Below the pieces are notes generated by a model. It was not told where the DNA came from, did no database searches, and saw nothing but the letters and a program-made list of their open reading frames with translations. DNA of 7,690 bases from an uncultured Prevotellaceae bacterium (GTDB lineage: Bacteria; Bacteroidota; Bacteroidia; Bacteroidales; Bacteroidaceae). Every line of letters starts with the position of its first letter. The first letter of the stretch is position 1. A program made the position numbers and the translations under genes. Location of the stretch: positions 1 through 7,690 of the forward strand of contig CAMZHB010000072.1 of the NCBI GenBank assembly GCA_947306605.1, written 5' to 3'. Positions 1 to 5,758 of the stretch are shown in pieces.

Positions 1-1
1 A

Positions 2-1747
2 GCCACAGACTATGGATTTTCTGTTCGGGGAATTCGCATCAATTCCGACAATTATCAAGAGCAGAGTTCCGGAGCAGCATGGTCCTACGACCCTTCAGCC
101 AATGTGCTTCACCTGAAAGACGGAACTATAATTTCCGATGCAAATGACGCTATCAGTTTGTACGGTAACATCAATCCGACGCTCAATGTCAGTGTTGACG
201 GCAATTGCGAATTGAGCGGTAAATTCAATACCGGTATCGTTTTCAATGGAAATGGCACCCATACTTTTTATGGAAAGGGCACCCTTACCATCCGGTCTTC
301 TGTGGTGAGTCCCAATGGTATCACTGGCGGTAGCACTCCGAGCACCAAAGTGACGTTCAAAGACCTCACGGTCAATATCAAGCAATATGGCGGTGTCGGT
401 TTTAATGTCAGTGGATTTGGTTCCATCACTTTCGACTGGTGCGATTTCAATATCACCACTTCCGACGGCATGGCCATGCGTGGCTCTGAAGACGCTTGTA
501 CGCCCCATTTGATATTGTGCCAAGCGGACCGAGGTTGGGGCTCCGACAGTCAAGGCAGCGGTTATCGTGGAATAAGTGGCGAAGGGCTGTACGCCTCCAA
601 TGTGAAAATCACTCGTGCCATTAAGTATGTCGGTGTGAAGGTGGCAGAGCCAGTGCCTGGACAGAAACCCGCCACCACTGCTACGACAATTAGCTCTGGA
701 TATAAAGTTACGTCAGTAACATGGACAAAGAAGATATATAGCCATTTCTCTCCCATGGAAGAGAACGAAACCTTCCAGATTGGACAAATATATAGAGCGT
801 CTATTAATCTTGAAGCTCAAGGCGACAGCTTGTTTGACTATACTGATGATAGCAACGCTGCTGCTATTGTCACCGTCAATGGTAATAACCCCGATCTTTT
901 TAAGGCGAATAGTACGACTGATGCATATATTAGTTACATCTTCCCCGAGGTAGACGGAATCCGTTACGACCTTTGGGTCGGCGGCAAGCAGGTGACAGAT
1001 GAAAACAAATCGGATGTACTGGGTGACAAAACGGTAAGTTATAACCCGGAGACCACGACCTTGACACTCAGCGGAGCGAACATCCGCGTGAACGAGAAGA
1101 GCGGCAACGGCGTCTATGCCATCCGCAATGACTTGACAGGTGCGTTAACTGTCGAGGTGGAAGGCGAGAACACCCTGGCGTCAGAGCAAAGTTCGGCCAT
1201 CTATTCAAAAGGCAGTGTCACGTTCACAGGCACCGGCACGTTGGGCGCGAGCGGTACGGACGGCCTGGGCATAGGCGGCCAGACATCATCCACCGTAACG
1301 GTTGAAGGCGGCGTGCACGCCACTTTCTCCGGTACAAACTATGGCTTCAACGGAAACAAAGACCGTAGCGGCAGTAACGCTAGCATCGTGGTGCGCGGCG
1401 AGAAAACCGTATTGGAACTGTCCGGTTCCAGCCAGGCGGCATACGCGTTGAGGGGCTTGACACTGAACGACGGGCTCGCCATTACGAAACCTGAAGGCGG
1501 GCGTTACAAGCCGGCGGGCCGCACCGGCGGCAACACGATAGTTGACGCCAACGGCGACACGGCCAAGGAAGTGACGATAGCAGCGCCATACAACCGCGCC
1601 GACGTGAACCGTGACGGTGCAGTGGACAGTGCGGACATCGTGGCAGTGATTAAAGAAATGCCTGACGGCGACAAGAAAGCCGACGTGAATGGCGATGGCG
1701 CCATCGACTCGGCGGACATCGTGGCTGTGATTAAAGCTATGAAATAG
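2..1747 (+). CDS. Dockerin-containing secreted/surface repeat protein, C-terminal part (5' truncated)
   Basis: The reading frame is open from the window edge, so the true start and any signal peptide lie upstream; 581 residues are visible. Two related modules can be seen. The first begins with YGFSVRG...WSYDPSANVLHLKDG near 11-115. The second begins with YDLWVGGKQVT...VSYNPETTTLTLSG near 962-1070. Both continue into Gly/Thr/Ser-rich short beta-strand repeats of the beta-solenoid kind seen in many gut Bacteroidetes and Firmicutes surface proteins. Between them, about 650-950, is an Ig-like segment (PVPGQKPATTAT, then VTWTKK, then a TVNG-type strand). The C-terminus (1601-1744) has two dockerin-type calcium loops, DVNRDGAVDSADI and DVNGDGAIDSADI. 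Dockerins bind cohesins in cellulosomes, but in Bacteroidetes most have no known partner. Carbohydrate or surface binding is inferred; no catalytic motif was recognised. The second half is visibly more GC-rich than the middle. Confidence 0.85.
   Translation, partial: ATDYGFSVRGIRINSDNYQEQSSGAAWSYDPSANVLHLKDGTIISDANDAISLYGNINPTLNVSVDGNCELSGKFNTGIVFNGNGTHTFYGKGTLTIRSSVVSPNGITGGSTPSTKVTFKDLTVNIKQYGGVGFNVSGFGSITFDWCDFNITTSDGMAMRGSEDACTPHLILCQADRGWGSDSQGSGYRGISGEGLYASNVKITRAIKYVGVKVAEPVPGQKPATTATTISSGYKVTSVTWTKKIYSHFSPMEENETFQIGQIYRASINLEAQGDSLFDYTDDSNAAAIVTVNGNNPDLFKANSTTDAYISYIFPEVDGIRYDLWVGGKQVTDENKSDVLGDKTVSYNPETTTLTLSGANIRVNEKSGNGVYAIRNDLTGALTVEVEGENTLASEQSSAIYSKGSVTFTGTGTLGASGTDGLGIGGQTSSTVTVEGGVHATFSGTNYGFNGNKDRSGSNASIVVRGEKTVLELSGSSQAAYALRGLTLNDGLAITKPEGGRYKPAGRTGGNTIVDANGDTAKEVTIAAPYNRADVNRDGAVDSADIVAVIKEMPDGDKKADVNGDGAIDSADIVAVIKAMK
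1601..1744 (+). repeat. Two dockerin-type calcium-binding repeats
   Basis: Two copies of the F-hand pattern D-V-N-x-D-G-A-x-D-S-A-D-I-V-A-V-I-K begin at 1601 and 1682, an 81-bp offset. The Asp/Asn positions that coordinate calcium (D, N, D, D and the final D of the 12-residue loop) are kept in both. At DNA level the part encoding ADIVAVIK is nearly identical in both copies, which suggests recent duplication or strong conservation. They form the last domain of the protein. Confidence 0.85.
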
Positions 1748-1810
1748 GGATTCATAGAGGTAAGATAGGGTTCTATACGGCCTATCACTTCTTATTTGAC
1801 CCTACAAAAT

Positions 1811-1911
1811 AGCGGCGCCTCGAATATTCGAGACGCCGCCTTTAATTTTTGAGACGCCGCCTTTAATTTTTGAAACGCCGCTTGTGATTTTCGAGGCGCC
1901 GCTTCTGTTTT
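1811..1911. repeat. GC-rich palindrome plus short tandem array of its right arm
   Basis: The left arm AGCGGCGCCTCGAA lies at 1811-1824. Four copies of the opposite arm follow, built on the core GA(G/A)(A/G)CGCCGC plus an AT-rich tail, starting at 1830, 1851, 1872 and 1893. The first three units are 21 nt each; units 1 and 2 are identical, unit 3 is diverged and the last is 19 nt. The last copy, 1890-1903, is an exact 14-nt reverse complement of the left arm, whereas the nearest copy pairs with one mismatch. The block lies between the stop of the dockerin gene and the galM promoter. I do not recognise it as a named repeat family. Confidence 0.8.
1812..1850 (+). terminator. Likely Rho-independent terminator of the dockerin gene
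   Basis: Positions 1812-1825 and 1826-1839 form a 28-nt palindrome with 13 of 14 pairs matched (only 1818/1833 fails), with a GC-rich base GCGGCG/CGCCGC. A T-rich tail CTTTAATTTTT (1840-1850) follows directly. This is the expected shape of an intrinsic terminator about 65 nt after the stop codon. Each later repeat unit also ends in a T-rich tail, so pairing of the left arm with any of them would give alternative hairpins. Confidence 0.6.
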
Positions 1912-1956
1912 GAAAAATATTTTGTGAATATAGATATGATGAGAAACATGGCGAAA

Positions 1957-1988
1957 TTGGCTCATATCAGAAAAAAGTTGTAATTTTG
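1957..1988 (+). promoter_or_regulatory. Bacteroides-type promoter of the mutarotase gene
   Basis: TAATTTTG at 1981-1988 is an exact match to the Bacteroidetes -7 consensus TAnnTTTG. TTGG at 1957-1960 sits at a suitable distance upstream to serve as the -33 TTG element. Transcription would begin near 1993-1997, giving a leader of roughly 35 nt before the ATG at 2031. The leader is AT-rich with no Shine-Dalgarno sequence, which is normal in this phylum. Confidence 0.6.
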
Positions 1989-2030
1989 TGTCGATATTAT
2001 TGTAAAGATTAGGTTTAAAACATAAGAATT

Positions 2031-3179
2031 ATGAAGAAAATGTTAGTGTTGGCCGGTGTTGTGCTGGCTATGTTGACGGCTTGCAAGGAACAGGCTGATT
2101 TGACTCTATCTGGACTCAATCCTCAGGATTTTGAGTTGACAATTGACAGTGTGGATTGCCACCTGTTTACTTTGAAGAACGGTAATGGCATGGAAGTGTG
2201 CATTACTAATTTTGGCGGACGCATCGTGAGCATTATGGTGCCCGACAAGGAAGGAGAAATGAAAGATGTAGTGCTCGGTTTCGATAGCATAGGGAAGTTT
2301 CAACGAATTCCCAGTGACTTCGGTGCTGCCATCGGTCGTTATGCCAACCGCATCAATCAGGGCAAGATTACGGTCGCAGGAAAGGAAATCCAGTTGCCTA
2401 GGAACAATTACGGCCACACTTTGCATGGTGGGCCGAACGGCTGGCAGTATAAGATGTATGAGGCCAATCAAGTAGATTCAACCACGCTGGAGTTGACGCT
2501 TGTGTCGCCTGATGGTGATGAGAATTTCCCCGGAACGGTAACTGCGAAAGTGGTGTACACACTTACTGAGGACAATGCCATAGATATTCAGTATGAAGCC
2601 ACGACTGATGCCGAGACCGTGGTGAATCTGACGAACCATGCTTATTTCAATCTGAACGGAGACCCGACAATCCCCGTGACAAACGATACTCTCTACATCA
2701 ATGCAGATAAGTTCACTCCGGTAGACAGTACGTTCATGACAAGTGGAGCCATTGCTTCGGTGTTTGAAACGCCGCTGGATTTCACTAAGCCGACTACGAT
2801 CGGTGAGCGTATAGGTGAGACGAATAATGAGCAGATTAAGAATGCCAATGGCTACGACCACAACTGGGTTTTGAACACGAACGGTGATGTCGAGCAGGTG
2901 GCCGCCCGTGTTATTTCGCCTATCACTGGCATTGTTCTTGAGGTGTATACCGATCAGGTCGGCCTGCAGGTTTATACTGGCAATTTCCTTGATGGAACAG
3001 TGGTTGGTAAGGGTGGCGTGGCCTATCCGCTACGTGGTGCCATATGCTTGGAAAGCCAGGTGTACCCTGATAGTCCTAACAAGTGGATTAAAGGTGTGAA
3101 AGGATGGCCTAATCCTTATCTGAAGCCTGGCGAAACGTACAAGCATCACACGATATTTAAATTTTTGGTGCAGAAATAA
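2031..3179 (+). CDS. galM: Aldose 1-epimerase (mutarotase), predicted lipoprotein
   Basis: GalM interconverts the alpha and beta anomers of aldoses such as galactose and glucose. The 382-residue protein has the family motifs in order: the NRI segment at 106-108, NNYGHTLHGG at 125-134, TNHAYFNLNG at 201-210 with catalytic His203, GYDHNWVLN at 274-282, LQVYTGNFL at 312-320, and AICLESQVYPDSPN at 337-350 with catalytic Glu341. The N-terminus MKKMLVLAGVVLAMLTAC is a short lipoprotein signal with lipobox LTAC and lipidation at Cys18. The mature enzyme is therefore predicted to be membrane-anchored in the periplasm or at the cell surface, rather than cytoplasmic as in E. coli. That fits sugar release outside the inner membrane. 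The length equals the usual ~340-residue domain plus signal and linker. It has its own promoter at 1957-1988. Its relation to the dockerin gene upstream is positional only. Confidence 0.93.
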   Translation: MKKMLVLAGVVLAMLTACKEQADLTLSGLNPQDFELTIDSVDCHLFTLKNGNGMEVCITNFGGRIVSIMVPDKEGEMKDVVLGFDSIGKFQRIPSDFGAAIGRYANRINQGKITVAGKEIQLPRNNYGHTLHGGPNGWQYKMYEANQVDSTTLELTLVSPDGDENFPGTVTAKVVYTLTEDNAIDIQYEATTDAETVVNLTNHAYFNLNGDPTIPVTNDTLYINADKFTPVDSTFMTSGAIASVFETPLDFTKPTTIGERIGETNNEQIKNANGYDHNWVLNTNGDVEQVAARVISPITGIVLEVYTDQVGLQVYTGNFLDGTVVGKGGVAYPLRGAICLESQVYPDSPNKWIKGVKGWPNPYLKPGETYKHHTIFKFLVQK

Positions 3180-3198
3180 TCTGAGAAAATAGAGAAAA

Positions 3199-3262
3199 GC
3201 TTTGGCATTGGCCTTGTCCCCGGTTTTTTCTTGCATGTCGGAACAAGCGTCAGTGCCAAAGC
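3199..3262. other. Long imperfect inverted repeat (predicted hairpin) between galM and mnmA
   Basis: GCTTTGGCA at 3199-3207 is perfectly complementary to TGCCAAAGC at 3254-3262. The stem continues inward with wobble pairs and small bulges: TTGGC at 3208-3212 with GTCAG at 3249-3253, CTTGT at 3213-3217 with ACAAG at 3243-3247, and CCG at 3220-3222 with CGG at 3239-3241. That gives about 22 pairs around a loop containing six T's (3224-3229). The downstream side is followed only by AATTTTAATG, a weak U-tract. It could terminate galM transcription, be processed, or influence mnmA translation, whose ATG is 15 nt beyond. Which of these applies is not decidable here. Confidence 0.55.
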
Positions 3263-3277
3263 AATTTTAATGTCAAA

Positions 3278-4381
3278 ATGGCTGATATTGCACTTTTAGC
3301 TTCGGGCGGTGTGGACAGTGCTGTGGCCACACATCTCCTGTGTGAGCGTGGCGAGAAGCCAACTCTTTTTTACATCATTATTGGTGCGCACGAAGATGAT
3401 GAGTTTTCCTGTACTATGGAGGAAGACTTGGAGATGGTGAACCTGTTAGCTCGCCAATATGGCCTTAAGGTGGAGACGGTAGACTTGCATAAGGACTATT
3501 GGGACCGAGTCGTGGCTTATCTGGTCGACCGTGTGAAACGCGGACTGACACCTAATCCCGACGTGATGTGCAACAGCCTAATAAAATTCGGATGTTTTTA
3601 CGATCGGGTGGGATGCCATTTTGATAAAACCGTAACTGGGCATTATGCAACGACTGTAATGAAGGACGGAGTGAAATATCTTGCCACGGCGGCCGATCCT
3701 GTGAAAGACCAGACCGATTTCCTTTGTCAAATTACGCCAGAACAGTTGGCCCGTCTTGAGTTTCCCGTCGGCAGAATGCCTAAGAGTGACGTGCGTGCCA
3801 TAGCTGGGCGCCATAATCTGGCTCCAGCTCACCGGCGCGACAGTCAAGGTATCTGTTTTCTTGGTAATACGACATACGATGCTCTGCTGAAGCATTACCT
3901 GGGCGAACGCGAGGGTGACATTGTGGAGTGGGAGACGCGCGAAAAGCTGGGTAAGCATCCCGGTTATTGGTTCTATACGATTGGTCAGCGCAAAGGTTTG
4001 CGTTTAAGCGGAGGCCCGTGGTTTGTTGTTGAAAAAGACACACGCAAAAACCGGGTCTATGTGTCCAGAGCCGAAGATACTGCTCTGAGAACTTGTGATT
4101 CGTTCCGTTTGGCTGACTTTCACGCCATTTCTGAAGGGTCTCTCTCCATGCTGAATACGACTAAGGATATTCAATTTAAGATACGCCATTCACCAGAATT
4201 TGAAAGTGGTGTGCTCGATGTCGTAAGTGATCAATTCAACATCCGTTCTGACCGTAGGATAACTGGAGTTGCCCCCGGTCAGTTTGCGGTAATATATGTG
4301 CCATACGGCGACGGGCGCAAGTTGTGCTTGGGTAGCGGTGAAATACGTACGGAGCGTTTACACCGGTCTCAGGTATTTTGA
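3278..4381 (+). CDS. mnmA: tRNA-specific 2-thiouridylase MnmA
   Basis: MnmA uses ATP and a sulfur carrier to thiolate U34 in the wobble position of tRNAs for Lys, Glu and Gln. The 367-residue protein shows the PP-loop ATP site SGGVDSAV (9-16), TPNPDVMCNSLIKFG (91-105) with the first catalytic Cys98, GHYATT (121-126), KDQTDFL (143-149), and DSQGICFLG (188-196) with the second catalytic Cys193. The C-terminal part has HPGYWFYTIGQRKGL (227-241) and the SGGPWFVV strand that opens the beta-barrel tRNA-binding region. The length matches the family (about 360). KDQTDFL, in place of the KDQSYFL common elsewhere, is as I remember the Bacteroidetes form of this protein. No promoter was found in the 98-bp gap upstream, so it may be read through from galM. 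It directly precedes the argR regulatory region. Confidence 0.93.
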   Translation: MADIALLASGGVDSAVATHLLCERGEKPTLFYIIIGAHEDDEFSCTMEEDLEMVNLLARQYGLKVETVDLHKDYWDRVVAYLVDRVKRGLTPNPDVMCNSLIKFGCFYDRVGCHFDKTVTGHYATTVMKDGVKYLATAADPVKDQTDFLCQITPEQLARLEFPVGRMPKSDVRAIAGRHNLAPAHRRDSQGICFLGNTTYDALLKHYLGEREGDIVEWETREKLGKHPGYWFYTIGQRKGLRLSGGPWFVVEKDTRKNRVYVSRAEDTALRTCDSFRLADFHAISEGSLSMLNTTKDIQFKIRHSPEFESGVLDVVSDQFNIRSDRRITGVAPGQFAVIYVPYGDGRKLCLGSGEIRTERLHRSQVF

Positions 4382-4397
4382 TTTCATAATACCATTT
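4372..4397 (+). terminator. Weak candidate terminator at the mnmA 3' end
   Basis: GGTATT at 4372-4377 can pair with AATACC at 4388-4393 and is followed by ATTTT. The stem is only six pairs, the loop is ten bases, and the left arm overlaps the last codons of mnmA. It is offered as the only hairpin with a T-run seen between mnmA and argR. Confidence 0.25.
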
Positions 4398-4448
4398 TGT
4401 AAACAGCAGTTTCTAAATAACGCATATTTTGGCTCTTTTGTTGTCGAA

Positions 4449-4516
4449 TTATGCGGATATTCGAACAAAAATGTATGATTTATGCAATATAATTTGAGTA
4501 AAAGCGGTTTTTATGC
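4449..4516 (+). repeat. Three TTATGC sites at exact 31-bp spacing before argR
   Basis: TTATGC occurs at 4449-4454, 4480-4485 and 4511-4516, each start 31 bp after the previous one, or close to three helical turns. A weaker match, TAACGC, lies one further period upstream at 4418. The flanking bases are AT-rich and otherwise not conserved. ATGC(A) resembles the right half of the ArgR operator TGMATWWWWATKCA, so these may be half-sites presented on one face of the DNA. The functional reading is an inference. Confidence 0.4.
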
Positions 4517-4523
4517 TGTTTTC

Positions 4524-4537
4524 TGCGTAATTTTGCA
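4524..4537. promoter_or_regulatory. Candidate ARG box overlapping the -7 box of argR
   Basis: TGCGTAATTTTGCA fits 12 of 14 positions of the ARG-box form TGMATWWWWATKCA known from E. coli and Bacillus; the outer TGC/GCA arms and the AATT centre are symmetric. It covers TAATTTTG at 4528-4535, an exact Bacteroidetes -7 box (TAnnTTTG). No good TTG -33 element stands at the right distance upstream, so the promoter may be weak or activator-dependent. If used, transcription would start near 4541-4545. ArgR bound here would block polymerase, giving autoregulation of the arginine operon. Confidence 0.45.
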
Positions 4538-4566
4538 TGAGTATCGAAAATAATATACCGTTATAT

Positions 4567-5046
4567 ATGGCACAAAAGAAAGACCGCCTGAAAGTATTGA
4601 GGCAATTGCTCGAGAAAAAAGTGTATGACAATCAGGATGAATTGTTGATAGACTTGGAAAAAGAGGGTTATAAAACGACTCAGTCCACGTTGTCGCGTGA
4701 CATGCGGGCCATGCAAGTGTACAGGGTGTACAATGCTGTCGGCAGAGCCATTTATGTGCTGCCCACGGTGGGGGTGGCCAATCGCGTGTCGCAAAGAAAG
4801 AACCGTGAGCGGTTAGCCCAAAGTTTTGGATTTATTTCGCTGGAATTTTCGGGAAACATCGCTGTTCTTAAGACGCTCAACGGCTATGCCAACACGTTGG
4901 CCGTAGAAATAGATACCCACAGTCATCCCGACATTCTCGGTTCTTTAGCCGGCGATGACACATTGTTGCTCGTGTTGCGCGAAGGTGCTTCTCGCGATGT
5001 GGTACATGACATACTGAGAGACTTGATTCCGAGTTATGAAAGTTGA
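4567..5046 (+). CDS. argR: Arginine repressor ArgR
   Basis: ArgR is a hexameric transcription factor that binds ARG boxes when L-arginine is bound. From this start the protein has 159 residues. The N-terminal winged helix-turn-helix shows TTQSTLSRDMRAM (37-49), the family's recognition helix region, followed by the wing strand YVLP. The C-terminal oligomerisation and arginine-binding domain shows HSHPDILGSLAGDDTLLLV (118-136), with the GDD pair (Asp130, Asp131) that contacts arginine. An in-frame ATG at 4537 would add MSIENNIPLY. I prefer 4567 because the exact -7 box at 4528-4535 would place the transcript start after 4537, and because MAQKKDRLKVLRQLL matches the usual distance to helix 1. 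It heads the cluster and ends 20 bp before the acyltransferase gene. Confidence 0.93.
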   Translation: MAQKKDRLKVLRQLLEKKVYDNQDELLIDLEKEGYKTTQSTLSRDMRAMQVYRVYNAVGRAIYVLPTVGVANRVSQRKNRERLAQSFGFISLEFSGNIAVLKTLNGYANTLAVEIDTHSHPDILGSLAGDDTLLLVLREGASRDVVHDILRDLIPSYES

Positions 5047-5066
5047 GTAAATAACAGACGAACGAG

Positions 5067-5708
5067 ATGACAGAATATAATGATGGGATACGCGTGTTCG
5101 TAGCTGACGCTTCGTGTGAAAAATACGTTGACACCATTCTTGAAACAATTACCAACGCGGCTAAAGTGCGCGGTTCAGGCATTGCCAAGCGCACCCACGA
5201 GTATCTTACCCAAAAGATGCGTGAGCGCAAAGCAATCTTGGCGCTCAAGGGTGAGGAGTTCGCCGGCTTTTGTTACATAGAAAGTTGGGAGAACAAGCAT
5301 TATGTGGCCAATTCTGGTCTGATTGTCGTGGACAAATTCCGCGGTCATCACTTGGCGACACGCATTAAGGAAGTCGCATTTACCTTAAGCCGCTTGCGTT
5401 GGCCGAAAGCGAAACTTTTTGGTCTGACAAGCAGCGGGCCGGTGATGAAGATAAATACCCGGTTGGGCTATGTGCCCGTTCCTTTCTCTGAATTGACTCA
5501 GGACGATGACTACTGGAAGGGGTGTGGGACGCCGGAAAACCCCTGCTGTATCAATTGTGACGTCTTGGCTCGCACAGGTCGCAAATATTGTGTTTGCACA
5601 GGTATGCTCTATGACCCGGCTGACCACGAGGGAGAGCCATTGCCTGTGGAATTGCCGCCGGATGTGGTCGCCTTAGTCAAGAAAGCGGCGGAATTGGATT
5701 TGAGATAG
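5067..5708 (+). CDS. GNAT-family N-acyltransferase, candidate N-acylglutamate synthase
   Basis: The 213-residue protein has a GNAT fold: core strand AILALKGEEFAGFCYIE (56-72), then strand and acyl-CoA loop GLIVVDKFRGHHLATRIKE (84-102), then LFGLTSSGPVMKINTRLGYVPVPF (117-140), the typical ending of the fold. The pyrophosphate loop reads RGHHLA, with His where the family usually has Gly. The C-terminal extension (150-185) is Cys-rich: Cys153, 160, 161, 164, 175 and 177, spaced C-x6-CC-x2-C-x10-C-x-C, which suggests a metal site. The gene sits between argR and argG, 20 bp after argR and 50 bp before argG. By context it is the candidate for acylation of glutamate at the start of arginine synthesis. 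In Bacteroides the branch uses succinylated intermediates, and I recall, unchecked, genetic evidence assigning such a neighbour as N-succinylglutamate synthase. The substrate cannot be read from sequence. Confidence 0.85.
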   Translation: MTEYNDGIRVFVADASCEKYVDTILETITNAAKVRGSGIAKRTHEYLTQKMRERKAILALKGEEFAGFCYIESWENKHYVANSGLIVVDKFRGHHLATRIKEVAFTLSRLRWPKAKLFGLTSSGPVMKINTRLGYVPVPFSELTQDDDYWKGCGTPENPCCINCDVLARTGRKYCVCTGMLYDPADHEGEPLPVELPPDVVALVKKAAELDLR

Positions 5709-5758
5709 AAAACGAAATAATTGAGATAATAATTCTTACATCAAACATAGTAAATCCT

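Noticed and set aside
95..553. 152-residue open frame on the - strand
   Set aside because: It lies wholly antisense to the repeat protein, which has clear domain homology; the antisense translation shows no recognisable motif and no promoter.
1766..1804. Inverted repeat TAGGGT/ACCCTA after the dockerin gene
   Set aside because: Only six base pairs with a 27-base loop and no T-run; the palindrome at 1812-1839 is a much better terminator.
1811..1911. CRISPR-like array
   Set aside because: Units are directly adjacent 21-mers without unique spacers, and no cas gene is present.
2106..2861. Two antisense open frames (121 and 127 residues) across galM
   Set aside because: The sense strand encodes all GalM catalytic motifs; these are shadow frames.
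3578..4189. Several antisense frames across mnmA
   Set aside because: They overlap the complete MnmA frame with both catalytic cysteines; nothing family-like is visible in them.
4296..4478. 60-residue + strand frame over the mnmA end and argR leader
   Set aside because: More than half overlaps mnmA in another frame, and the rest is AT-rich regulatory sequence without motifs.
5709..5758. Possible ARG box or promoter before argG (TTGAGATAATAATTC)
   Set aside because: The half-sites need a 5-bp centre and carry mismatches, and no TAnnTTTG box is present; the gap is short enough for simple co-transcription.
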